The translations under genes and the position numbers were made by a program. The notes under the pieces were generated by a model. It ran no database searches, was not told where the DNA came from, and saw only the letters and a list, made by a program, of their open reading frames with translations. Shown in pieces: positions 7,430-14,100 of a stretch of DNA of 32,026 nucleotides. Origin of the DNA: Hyphomicrobiales bacterium (lineage in GTDB: Bacteria > Pseudomonadota > Alphaproteobacteria > Rhizobiales > Beijerinckiaceae); contig JAQGKD010000054.1 of assembly GCA_028290285.1 (NCBI GenBank), positions 1 through 32,026 of the forward strand, given 5' to 3'. Position 1 is the first letter of the stretch. Every line of letters starts with the position of its first letter.

Positions 7430-8627
7430 TCGGAGCACTCTGCACCAGACCTACCTGATGTTCGAGCGTGATTTCGCGGTTTTCCGCCGCTGAGCGCAGG
7501 ATTGCGAGGCAGACTTCCATCGTCGCCATGCTCCACTCGCCCGAATGAAGCGGCGGCGTGCCGTCGAGAACCGCCGCGACGAGTTCGTCCATGACCTCGG
7601 AGCGCGGCACGCCCGGTGGGGCGATGGTCACGAAGTCCTGCGTCAGATCGCCATAGACCTGCACGCCATCGGGACCGGGCCGCAAATCGCCGTGCTCGCA
7701 GGAGGCGATGACGAGCCCGAAATTCTGATGCTTTCTGCCAGCGGGCGCGGACGTATCGGCATAGGCCTGCCCGCCGTAATTGCGAGATTCCTTGAGCGCG
7801 GTCTCCTGCGCAAGATCAGGCGCATTCCGCAGGGCCGCGCGAGACGCACCATATTTTGAAGGGTCTTTCGGCAGGCCGCTCTCCGCGAACCAGCCCGAGA
7901 ATTCATCCGAGTCGAAATGCCCATAGCCGCTGTAGGTCATGGTGGCGACGACGCCGTTCTCGAAGGTCAGAAAGGCGGTGTAGGCCCCCTCGGTCGGGCG
8001 GGAAGGATCCCAGATGCCCGTCGCGGCGCGCACGCTTTTGACACGGCCGCCGCCGATGAGGCGGATCATCTCGACCTGATGCGGCGCCTGATTATAAACG
8101 GCACCGCCCCCCGCCGCCGTGTCGAGTTCTTCCGGCCTGCGCGGACGATAGAGGAAGTCCGTGAAGTTCATCGCCGTGATCATGCGCAGTGAGCCATAGG
8201 CCCCGCTTTCCACGAGCGCGCGTGTTTTCTGGATCGGCGCATCGAAGGAATGGCTGTGCCCGACCAGCAGATGCGTGCCAGCCGCGCGGGTCGCGTCGAT
8301 CATTGCGCTGCATTCGTCGAGGCTCAGCGCCATTGGCTTTTCCACAAGCGCATGCTTGCCATGGGCAGCTGCGATTGCGACCTGAGGTGCGTGGAACTGG
8401 TGAGGCGAGGCGATGTAGATGGCATCGACGCCAGGGTCCGCGCAGAGTTCCTCGACGGTCTCATAGGGGCGCGCGCCGAAGTCCGCTGCGAAGCGTTCCC
8501 GCGCCTCCGCACGGGGGTCCGCGCCCGCCACGATCTCGATGCGCGCATCGCCGCGAAAGGTCGGGATCATGAAGGAGAAGGCTCGGCCGAGCCCAGCGAT
8601 TCCCAGTCTCACCTTGCGATCGCCCAT
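7422..8627 (-). CDS. Gfo/Idh/MocA family oxidoreductase, possible dihydrodiol dehydrogenase
   Basis: A 401-residue NAD(P)-dependent dehydrogenase. The Rossmann motif is GIAGLGRAF (9-17), D37 ends beta-2, and the family hallmark EKP lies at 96-98 with the catalytic K97. The C-terminal domain holds the substrate site. In phthalate degradation the 4,5-dihydro-4,5-dihydroxyphthalate dehydrogenase (Pht4/OphB) belongs to this family, and here the gene sits directly behind a Pht2-like reductase and opposite a Pht3-like Rieske oxygenase. The best guess is therefore re-aromatisation of a cis-dihydrodiol; a sugar or inositol substrate is the alternative. The start ATG follows AAGGATGGG, 21 bases after the reductase stop. 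The stop codon overlaps the marR start. Confidence 0.88.
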   Translation of the reverse strand: MGDRKVRLGIAGLGRAFSFMIPTFRGDARIEIVAGADPRAEARERFAADFGARPYETVEELCADPGVDAIYIASPHQFHAPQVAIAAAHGKHALVEKPMALSLDECSAMIDATRAAGTHLLVGHSHSFDAPIQKTRALVESGAYGSLRMITAMNFTDFLYRPRRPEELDTAAGGGAVYNQAPHQVEMIRLIGGGRVKSVRAATGIWDPSRPTEGAYTAFLTFENGVVATMTYSGYGHFDSDEFSGWFAESGLPKDPSKYGASRAALRNAPDLAQETALKESRNYGGQAYADTSAPAGRKHQNFGLVIASCEHGDLRPGPDGVQVYGDLTQDFVTIAPPGVPRSEVMDELVAAVLDGTPPLHSGEWSMATMEVCLAILRSAAENREITLEHQVGLVQSAPNG

Positions 8628-8648
8628 GACCCATCCTTCACGCCAGCT

Positions 8649-9608
8649 TCAGAGATCGAGCACGAGTTCGTCGGTGAGTGCACGCGACACGCAGACCATG
8701 ACGTTCTCGGGCCTTTCGTAATCGGCCAGCACGAGATCGCGATGGTCGGGCTCGCCGCCGAGAAGCTTCGTGCGGCAGGACCCGCATGTGCCGCTCTCGC
8801 AGGAGCTCGGCACCGAATGGCCGTGATCGCGCAGGACTTCCAGTATCGTCTTGCCGACCGGCACCTCGTAGGTCTCGCCCGATTTTGCGAGGCGCACCGT
8901 GAAGGGCTTGTCCTCCGGCTTCGTCATCGCGCCCGGCGGCGTGAAATCCTCGAAGTGGACACGCGCCGACGACCAATGCCCGGTCATGTCACGCACCGCC
9001 TGCATGAGGCCGCGTGGGCCGCAGCAATAAAGATGCGCCGCGCCAGGCTTCTCCAGCACTGGCCAGAGATCGAGCGAGTTGTCGGGATCGCCTTCGTCGT
9101 GGTGGATCGTCACCATTCCTCGAAATTCCGGCGACTTCAGTTCATCGAGAAAGGCCGCCGTGGGTGCGCTGCGCGACAGATAGAAGAGCTTGAAACGCCC
9201 CAGCCCACTCGACCTGATGTGCCGGATCATCGACAGGATGGGCGTGATGCCGATGCCGCCCGCGATGAACAGATATTGCGGAGACAGCACGAGTTCAAAA
9301 TCGTTGCGCGGCGCGGAGACGAGGATCTCGTCACCAATCTTCGTGTCGTCGATGAGGCTGATCGACCCCCCGCGCCCGCCCGTCTCGCGCTTGACCGCGA
9401 TGCAGTAGCGGTCGCGCTCTTCCGGATCGTTGCAGAGTGAATATTTGCGGATCTCGCCATTGGGCACGCGCAGTGAAAGGTGCGCCCCGGCCGTGAATTC
9501 CGGCAGCTCGCCGCCGTCGGGATGGCGCAGTTCGAAAAATTCGATATCGTCAGCGGCGCGCGCCTTGTCCGCGATGCGCAACGCCATCATTTCGGCTTCG
9601 TCGGCCAC
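8649..9608 (-). CDS. PDR/VanB family reductase (FMN, NADH, [2Fe-2S]), partner of the Rieske oxygenase
   Basis: A 319-residue iron-sulfur flavoprotein reductase of the class IA/phthalate dioxygenase reductase type. In order: flavin-binding domain with RKYSLCNDP, NADH domain with FIAGGIGITPILSM and YCCGPRGLM, and a C-terminal plant-type [2Fe-2S] ferredoxin domain with CESGTCGSC and the fourth ligand in VMVCVSRA. This order (FMN, NAD, ferredoxin) is that of Pht2/OphA1 and VanB. It passes electrons from NADH to the oxygenase. The start is a GTG at 9608 with GGGAGG upstream; the downstream ATG codons have weaker sites. It is the first gene of the reductase-Gfo/Idh-marR operon and is divergent from the Rieske gene at 9842. 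Confidence 0.93.
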   Translation of the reverse strand: MADEAEMMALRIADKARAADDIEFFELRHPDGGELPEFTAGAHLSLRVPNGEIRKYSLCNDPEERDRYCIAVKRETGGRGGSISLIDDTKIGDEILVSAPRNDFELVLSPQYLFIAGGIGITPILSMIRHIRSSGLGRFKLFYLSRSAPTAAFLDELKSPEFRGMVTIHHDEGDPDNSLDLWPVLEKPGAAHLYCCGPRGLMQAVRDMTGHWSSARVHFEDFTPPGAMTKPEDKPFTVRLAKSGETYEVPVGKTILEVLRDHGHSVPSSCESGTCGSCRTKLLGGEPDHRDLVLADYERPENVMVCVSRALTDELVLDL

Positions 9609-9664
9609 GTTGATATCCTCCCGGGCAGACCGCTTCAGGCGGGGCCACGTTATCTCGGGTCAGT

Positions 9665-9693
9665 TACTTAGACGTCTAATAATCCGATTGCAA
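9665..9693 (-). promoter_or_regulatory. Candidate promoter of the reductase-Gfo/Idh-marR operon
   Basis: On the minus strand TTGCAA (9693-9688) is followed after 17 bases by TAAGTA (9670-9665), about 56 bases before the GTG start. The -10 is weak. The TTAGACGTCTAA palindrome lies within the spacer and -10 region, so a bound repressor would block polymerase. Confidence 0.35.
9668..9679. promoter_or_regulatory. Candidate MarR operator 1 (TTAGACGTCTAA)
   Basis: A perfect 12-base palindrome in the 233-base divergent gap between the reductase and Rieske genes. It shares the TTAG-N4-CTAA frame with a second site at 9786-9797. MarR proteins bind short palindromes of about this size, and a marR gene is the third gene of the operon that starts here. 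The link between protein and site is inferred. Confidence 0.6.
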
Positions 9694-9752
9694 GGGGGCT
9701 GTTGTCCCGCATCGCACAACAGCGAGGCCTTGCAGAAAGTGGACCCCCCCCG

Positions 9753-9781
9753 TGGACACGCGTTTCCCGACAGGCTAGATT
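9753..9781 (+). promoter_or_regulatory. Candidate promoter of the Rieske-eutA-cupin operon
   Basis: TGGACA (9753-9758, five of six consensus bases) and TAGATT (9776-9781, four of six) are separated by exactly 17 bases, 60 bases before the ATG at 9842. Transcription would begin near 9788, inside the second palindrome, which is a typical position for a repressor site. Confidence 0.55.
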
Positions 9782-9784
9782 AAA

Positions 9785-9798
9785 CTTAGAGAGCTAAG
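9785..9798. promoter_or_regulatory. Candidate MarR operator 2 (CTTAGAGAGCTAAG)
   Basis: Arms CTTAG and CTAAG are perfect inverted repeats around AGAG. The core TTAG-N4-CTAA matches operator 1, 118 bases away. It covers the expected transcription start of the Rieske operon. Confidence 0.6.
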
Positions 9799-9841
9799 AA
9801 AGCGCCGGGCCACGAGCCTTCGGCCGAGATGGAGGATACCC

Positions 9842-11149
9842 ATGCTCACCAAACAGGAAAACGACCTTCTGTGCCGTGTCGAGGGCGATGCTCCGATGGG
9901 CCACATCATGCGCCGCCATTGGCTGCCCGCCTGCCTCATCGAGGAAGTGCCCGAGCCCGACGGCGACCCCGTGAAGATCCGCCTTCTCGGCGAAGACCTG
10001 GTGGTGTTCCGCGACACGGATGGGCGCGTCGGCGTCCTCGACGAGATGTGCCCGCACCGGCGGGCTTCGCTTGTCTTCGGGCGCAACGAGGAATGCGGCC
10101 TGCGTTGCCTCTATCATGGCTGGAAGATCGACGTGGACGGCAACGTGCTGGAAATGTCGTCGGAGCCTCCGGGCAGCGGCTTCGCCGAAAAGGTGAAGCA
10201 CAAATCATACCCGACGCGCGAGGCCGCTGGCTTCGTCTGGACCTATATGGGCCCCGTTGAAGAGATGCCGGAATTTACACCGCCGGTGTTCCAGCCGTCG
10301 CCGGACACACGCATCTCGATCGCCAAGATTCATATCGATTGCAACTGGGCGCAGATTCTCGAAGGCGCGATCGATTCCGCCCACAGCTCCAGCCTGCACT
10401 CGTCGGACATGGTGCCCGCGCGCGTCGCAGGCGCCGAGGCCACGGACGTGAACTGGCTGCGCCCCTCCACCGACAAGGCCCCGCGCCTTCAGGTGCAGCA
10501 CACGAGCTTCGGTTTTCGCTACGCGGCCATCCGGCGTCCCATCAACAATCCGAACACGCATGATTACATCCGCACGACGCTGTTCATCGCGCCTTATTCC
10601 GTGCTGATCCCACCCAACAACATGTACAATGTCGCGATCATGCATGTGCCGACGGACGACACGCATACGGCCTTCCACTTCATCGCGTGGGGCGGCGCAA
10701 CAGTGCCCTCGACGGAGGAATGGCGGAAGTTCCTGCATGCGCAGGTCGGCATCGACGTCGACAAGAATTTCCGCAAGGTCCGCGTGCGTGCCAACAACTA
10801 TCTGCAAGACCGGCAGGCAATGAAGCTCGGCAATTTCACTGGCATTCCCGGCATTCCGAACCAGGACATCGTGATGTGGGAAACGATGGGGCCCATCGCC
10901 GACCGCACCTTCGACCGGCTTGGAGCGAGCGATCTGGCCATCGTGGAATTCCGCAAGCAGATGGTCGAGGCGGCGAAGACCTTCCAGGCCGGCGGCCCGG
11001 CCATCGGCACGGTCGAACCGCGCATTCCGCACAACAGGCTTATGTCCTTCGAGGGCGTCGTGCCAAAGACGACGGACTGGCGCACCATGGGCATCACGCC
11101 CGAAGAACTGGCGCATGGCATACAGCCGGCAACGTCCGCCGCAGAATAG
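9842..11149 (+). CDS. Rieske non-heme iron oxygenase, phthalate 4,5-dioxygenase type
   Basis: A 435-residue oxygenase alpha subunit. The Rieske [2Fe-2S] ligands are C70, H72, C89 and H92 (CPHRR-x15-CLYHGW). The catalytic domain has D178, H181 and H186 (EGAIDSAHSSSLHSSD), with a later aspartate in RLGASDLA as likely third iron ligand. The N-terminal ENDLLCRVEGDAPMG and the whole layout closely resemble remembered phthalate 4,5-dioxygenase (Pht3/OphA2) sequences, which act without a beta subunit; none is encoded here. It should dihydroxylate, or O-demethylate, an aromatic or heteroaromatic carboxylate using electrons from the reductase at 8649-9608. The start has a GGAGG site. It opens the operon Rieske-eutA-cupin. 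The substrate is unproven: no 4,5-dihydroxyphthalate decarboxylase (Pht5) is recognisable in the window. Confidence 0.92.
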   Translation: MLTKQENDLLCRVEGDAPMGHIMRRHWLPACLIEEVPEPDGDPVKIRLLGEDLVVFRDTDGRVGVLDEMCPHRRASLVFGRNEECGLRCLYHGWKIDVDGNVLEMSSEPPGSGFAEKVKHKSYPTREAAGFVWTYMGPVEEMPEFTPPVFQPSPDTRISIAKIHIDCNWAQILEGAIDSAHSSSLHSSDMVPARVAGAEATDVNWLRPSTDKAPRLQVQHTSFGFRYAAIRRPINNPNTHDYIRTTLFIAPYSVLIPPNNMYNVAIMHVPTDDTHTAFHFIAWGGATVPSTEEWRKFLHAQVGIDVDKNFRKVRVRANNYLQDRQAMKLGNFTGIPGIPNQDIVMWETMGPIADRTFDRLGASDLAIVEFRKQMVEAAKTFQAGGPAIGTVEPRIPHNRLMSFEGVVPKTTDWRTMGITPEELAHGIQPATSAAE

Positions 11150-11168
11150 ACGCCTCATGACTTGCGTC

Positions 11169-11197
11169 CGCTCCCCCGCTAGAAGGGCGTGGGGGCG
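11169..11197 (+). other. Stem-loop between the Rieske and eutA genes
   Basis: CGCTCCCCCGC (11169-11179) pairs with GCGTGGGGGCG (11187-11197), nine Watson-Crick pairs, one G-T pair and one mismatch, around a 7-base loop. No T-run follows, so it is more likely an mRNA-processing or stabilising hairpin than a full terminator. It fills most of the 104-base gap. Confidence 0.5.
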
Positions 11198-11253
11198 GGC
11201 CGCAGGTTCCACCGCTCCTCCCATGCTTTACGCGCCCTGCCAAGAAGGTTCGA

Positions 11254-12759
11254 ATGCACGATCTCGACGAAGACCATGATCACGCGGGTATGTCGGAGGA
11301 AGACAAGGCTGCGATGGCAGCCTGGATCTGGAGCCAGGAATCGGTCGAGCTGAAAACCATCGGCATCGACATCGGTAGTTCGACGTCACATCTCCTTTTC
11401 GCCAAGGTGACGTTGCAGCGCCAGTCGCAAGGCCTGTCTGCCCGCTTTCTCGTAACCAATCGGGAAGTGCTGTGGCGCTCGCCGATCATGCTCACGCCCT
11501 TCCTGCCCAATGGCTCCATCGATGCGCGTGCGCTCGAGGATTTCATTCGCGGCTCCTATGCAGCAGCGGGTGTGCGCCGCGAGGACATAGACACCGGCGC
11601 CGTGATCCTGACGGGTGAGGCCATCAAGCGCAGCAATGCGCGCGCCATCGATGAGCTCTTCGCTGAGGAGGCGGGCAAGTTCGTCTGCGCGACTGCCGGT
11701 CACAAGCTCGAATGCACGCTCGCCGCGCATGGGTCGGGCGCAGTCGCCCTTTCGAAGTCGCAGGATGCAGTCGTCCTGCACATCGACATCGGCGGCGGCA
11801 CGACGAAGCTTTCGATGATCGACAGGGGCGTCATTCGCAGCGTCGCAGCGTTTGCCGTCGGCGGTCGCCTGATTGCGCATGACGGGCGCGAGGGCTGGAC
11901 GCGGGTCGATGAGTCAGCCCATCTCGTCGCCGACGAACTCGGCCTTTCGACTACGCCGGGTGCATTGTCGAATGCGATGACGCGTAAGAAGATCGCGGAA
12001 CGGCTGGCGGATATTGCCGTCGACCAGATCACCGGCGGCGCGCGCGACGACCTCGGCCGCAAGCTCGAACTGACCGAACCGCTCGACCGCAGCCTCACGC
12101 CGACGATCCTCACCTTCTCGGGCGGCGTCTCCGAATATATTTTTGGGACGGAGGAAGCCGAGTACGGCGATATTGCAAAGCCGTTCGCAGCGGCACTGCG
12201 CACCAAGCTCGCCGCGCGCTCGGCCCTGCCGATCAGCGACCCCGGCAATCGCATTCGCGCGACCGTGATCGGCGCCTCGCAGTTCACTGTGCAGGTGAGC
12301 GGCAAGACGATCTACCTGCCGCCCCAGGGGAGCCTGCCCGTCCACAACGTCCCGGTTATCCAGGTTGGAATGGATCTTTCCGACGAGATTGCGCCCGAGG
12401 TCGTGACCAAGCGCATTCTCGAGAAGATCGCGCAGCTCGATCTCGACCCCTCAGCCCGCATGGCAATCGCCTTTCCGTGGCACGGCGATCCGGAATATAG
12501 CCGCCTTTATTCAGCCGCCTGCGCGATCAAGGATGCGGTCGCACCCGACGGCAAGCGCGCCAACCTACTCTGCCTGATGATCGACGGCGATGTGGGCCGC
12601 ACGATGGGCCGCCTGCTCTCCGATGAAGTCGGTGTGGAGGGCCCGCTCGTCTCGATCGACGGCGTGCAATTGCAGGAACTGGACTATGTCGACGTCGGCG
12701 AACTGATCTCGCCGCCGGGCGTCGTGCCCGTCGTGATCAAGTCGCTCCTCTTCTCATAA
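11254..12759 (+). CDS. eutA: EutA-like ethanolamine ammonia-lyase reactivase homologue
   Basis: A 501-residue ASKHA-fold ATPase matching EutA. Phosphate-1 motif GIDIGSST is at 37-44, phosphate-2 motif IDIGGGTTK begins at 177, and an adenosine-side FSGGVSEY lies near 288. The segments GAVILTGEAIKRSNARA and GHKLECTLAAHGSGA are close to those of enteric EutA. EutA uses ATP to swap damaged cobalamin out of ethanolamine ammonia-lyase (EutBC). No eutB or eutC is present, and the gene lies between a Rieske oxygenase and a cupin, so its client here is unknown. An N-terminal extension of about 35 residues begins with an Asp/His-rich run (HDLDEDHDH), which enteric EutA lacks. The ATG at 11254 follows AAGAAGG. 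Length and motifs look intact. Confidence 0.85.
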   Translation: MHDLDEDHDHAGMSEEDKAAMAAWIWSQESVELKTIGIDIGSSTSHLLFAKVTLQRQSQGLSARFLVTNREVLWRSPIMLTPFLPNGSIDARALEDFIRGSYAAAGVRREDIDTGAVILTGEAIKRSNARAIDELFAEEAGKFVCATAGHKLECTLAAHGSGAVALSKSQDAVVLHIDIGGGTTKLSMIDRGVIRSVAAFAVGGRLIAHDGREGWTRVDESAHLVADELGLSTTPGALSNAMTRKKIAERLADIAVDQITGGARDDLGRKLELTEPLDRSLTPTILTFSGGVSEYIFGTEEAEYGDIAKPFAAALRTKLAARSALPISDPGNRIRATVIGASQFTVQVSGKTIYLPPQGSLPVHNVPVIQVGMDLSDEIAPEVVTKRILEKIAQLDLDPSARMAIAFPWHGDPEYSRLYSAACAIKDAVAPDGKRANLLCLMIDGDVGRTMGRLLSDEVGVEGPLVSIDGVQLQELDYVDVGELISPPGVVPVVIKSLLFS

Positions 12760-12766
12760 TACTACT

Positions 12767-12790
12767 CCGGCCAGCCAACGCGCTGGCCGG
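12767..12790 (+). other. Perfect 9-bp stem-loop between eutA and the cupin gene
   Basis: CCGGCCAGC (12767-12775) and GCTGGCCGG (12782-12790) form a perfect stem with a 6-base loop, 7 bases after the eutA stop. No T-run follows, so it may stabilise or segment the message rather than end it. Confidence 0.55.
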
Positions 12791-12821
12791 CTTCGACCGC
12801 AAAAATCAACGGGAGGTTCGC

Positions 12822-13931
12822 ATGAGCACACAGGACACACCGCGCTACGGAGTAGACCCCTATATCGAGTGGGTCGCACGCGAAGGACTGCCGGTCACCG
12901 AGGATTACGGCATCGACCTGTTCTCGGTCGAGACCAAGCCCTGGGCGCGCTACGGCGTGAAGGGCGCGGCTGTGCATCTCAAGGGGCGTGGCGACTTCTC
13001 CAACATGTTCCTGTTCGACATCGGGCCGGGACAATCGACTGTGCCGCAGCGCCATCTCTACGAGGATGTGATCTATGTGCTGGAAGGCACGGGCTCGACG
13101 CAGGTCGAATTCGCAGACGGCACCAAGCGCAGTTTCGAATGGGGGCCGAAGAGCCTGTTCGCGATTCCGCTGAACGCCAAGCATCGCCACTTCAATGGCA
13201 GCGGACGCGACCGCGCCCTGCTCGTCTCCACCACCAACCTGCCGATGATCCTGAACGTCTTCCACGACGAGGATTTCGTGTTCAACACCGACCGCGACTT
13301 CATGGCGCGCGCGGGCAAGCAGGGCTATTTCGCCGGTGAGGGCGACCTCATCACGGTGCGGCCCGGCAACCATATGTGGGAAACGAACTTCGTTCCCGAT
13401 CTCGCAGCGATCGAGCTGAAGTCCTGGGGCGACCGGGGCGCGGGCGGCACCAACATCATGTTCGTGCTGGCCGACGGAATCATGCATGCGCATATTTCGG
13501 AAATGCCTGTGGGCACCTACAAGAAGGGCCACAAGCATGGGCCGAGCTTCCATGTCATGTGCGTCACCGGCCACGGCTATTCGCTGCTCTGGTACAAGGA
13601 ACAGCAGGATTTCATCCGCATCGACTGGAAGCACGGCACGGTGTTTCCGCCCGCCGACCAGCAGTTCCACCAGCATTTCAACACGAGCCAGGCGCCCGCA
13701 CGCTATCTGGCTACCGCTGTCGGCGGCTTGCGTTACCCGACCATGCTCGCGCAGCGCCGCTCGCTACTCGGCGTGAACGGGGAGAAGGGCGCGGTGTCGC
13801 TCAGCATCAAGGAAGGCGGCGACCAGATCGAATATGAGGATCAGGATCCCCGCATCCATCGCGAGTGGCTGGAAGAAATGCGCAAGAACGACGTCGTGCC
13901 GAAGATGGACAAGTTCAAGGTCGCCGTCTGA
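12822..13931 (+). CDS. Bicupin protein, possible ring-cleavage dioxygenase or isomerase
   Basis: A 369-residue protein with two cupin barrels, the layout of gentisate 1,2-dioxygenase and related enzymes. The first barrel (around residues 60-140) has QRHLYEDVIYVLEG: H78 and E81 remain but the second histidine is Y80. The second barrel has a full set of candidate metal ligands: H237, H239 and H244 in KKGHKHGPSFHV, and H283 or H285 in QQFHQHF. A single functional metal site in the C-terminal half is therefore likely. Gentisate dioxygenases usually keep the site in the N-terminal barrel, so the name should not be transferred. A GGGAGG site precedes the ATG, and a terminator follows. Operon position suggests it handles the product of the Rieske step. 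Confidence 0.82.
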   Translation: MSTQDTPRYGVDPYIEWVAREGLPVTEDYGIDLFSVETKPWARYGVKGAAVHLKGRGDFSNMFLFDIGPGQSTVPQRHLYEDVIYVLEGTGSTQVEFADGTKRSFEWGPKSLFAIPLNAKHRHFNGSGRDRALLVSTTNLPMILNVFHDEDFVFNTDRDFMARAGKQGYFAGEGDLITVRPGNHMWETNFVPDLAAIELKSWGDRGAGGTNIMFVLADGIMHAHISEMPVGTYKKGHKHGPSFHVMCVTGHGYSLLWYKEQQDFIRIDWKHGTVFPPADQQFHQHFNTSQAPARYLATAVGGLRYPTMLAQRRSLLGVNGEKGAVSLSIKEGGDQIEYEDQDPRIHREWLEEMRKNDVVPKMDKFKVAV

Positions 13932-13954
13932 GCTGCTTTTCAAGGGATACAGAC

Positions 13955-13983
13955 CCCCGGGCGCAAACGCGTCCCGGGGTTTT
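13955..13983 (+). terminator. Rho-independent terminator of the Rieske-eutA-cupin operon
   Basis: CCCCGGG (13955-13961) pairs with CCCGGGG (13973-13979) around an 11-base loop and is followed at once by TTTT. It lies 24 bases after the cupin stop. Confidence 0.85.
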
Positions 13984-14008
13984 CGTTCTGCGCCGCCCAA
14001 AACGCCCC

Positions 14009-14038
14009 TTGGCCAAACGGCCCACAGACCTCTAGACT
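14009..14038 (+). promoter_or_regulatory. Candidate promoter of the racemase-fold / TctC genes
   Basis: TTGGCC (14009-14014) and TAGACT (14033-14038) are 18 bases apart, between the upstream terminator and the ATG at 14101. Both boxes are four-of-six matches. No TTAG-N4-CTAA operator is seen here. Confidence 0.35.
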
Positions 14039-14100
14039 GACTCCCGACATTCGCGCAGGCCAGAGTGGCCGAGACAGCGGAGCGAAACGGGAGGGACGAA

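Noticed and set aside
9842..11149. Assignment as a proven phthalate 4,5-dioxygenase
   Set aside because: Similarity to Pht3 is strong from memory, but the decarboxylase gene of that pathway is not recognisable and the neighbours differ, so the substrate was left open.
11254..12759. A full ethanolamine utilisation (eut) operon
   Set aside because: Only an eutA-like gene is present; no ammonia-lyase subunits, microcompartment shell proteins or aldehyde dehydrogenase were found.
12822..13931. Naming the cupin a gentisate 1,2-dioxygenase
   Set aside because: The first barrel lacks a complete metal site, and the usual downstream fumarylpyruvate hydrolase and maleylpyruvate isomerase genes are absent.
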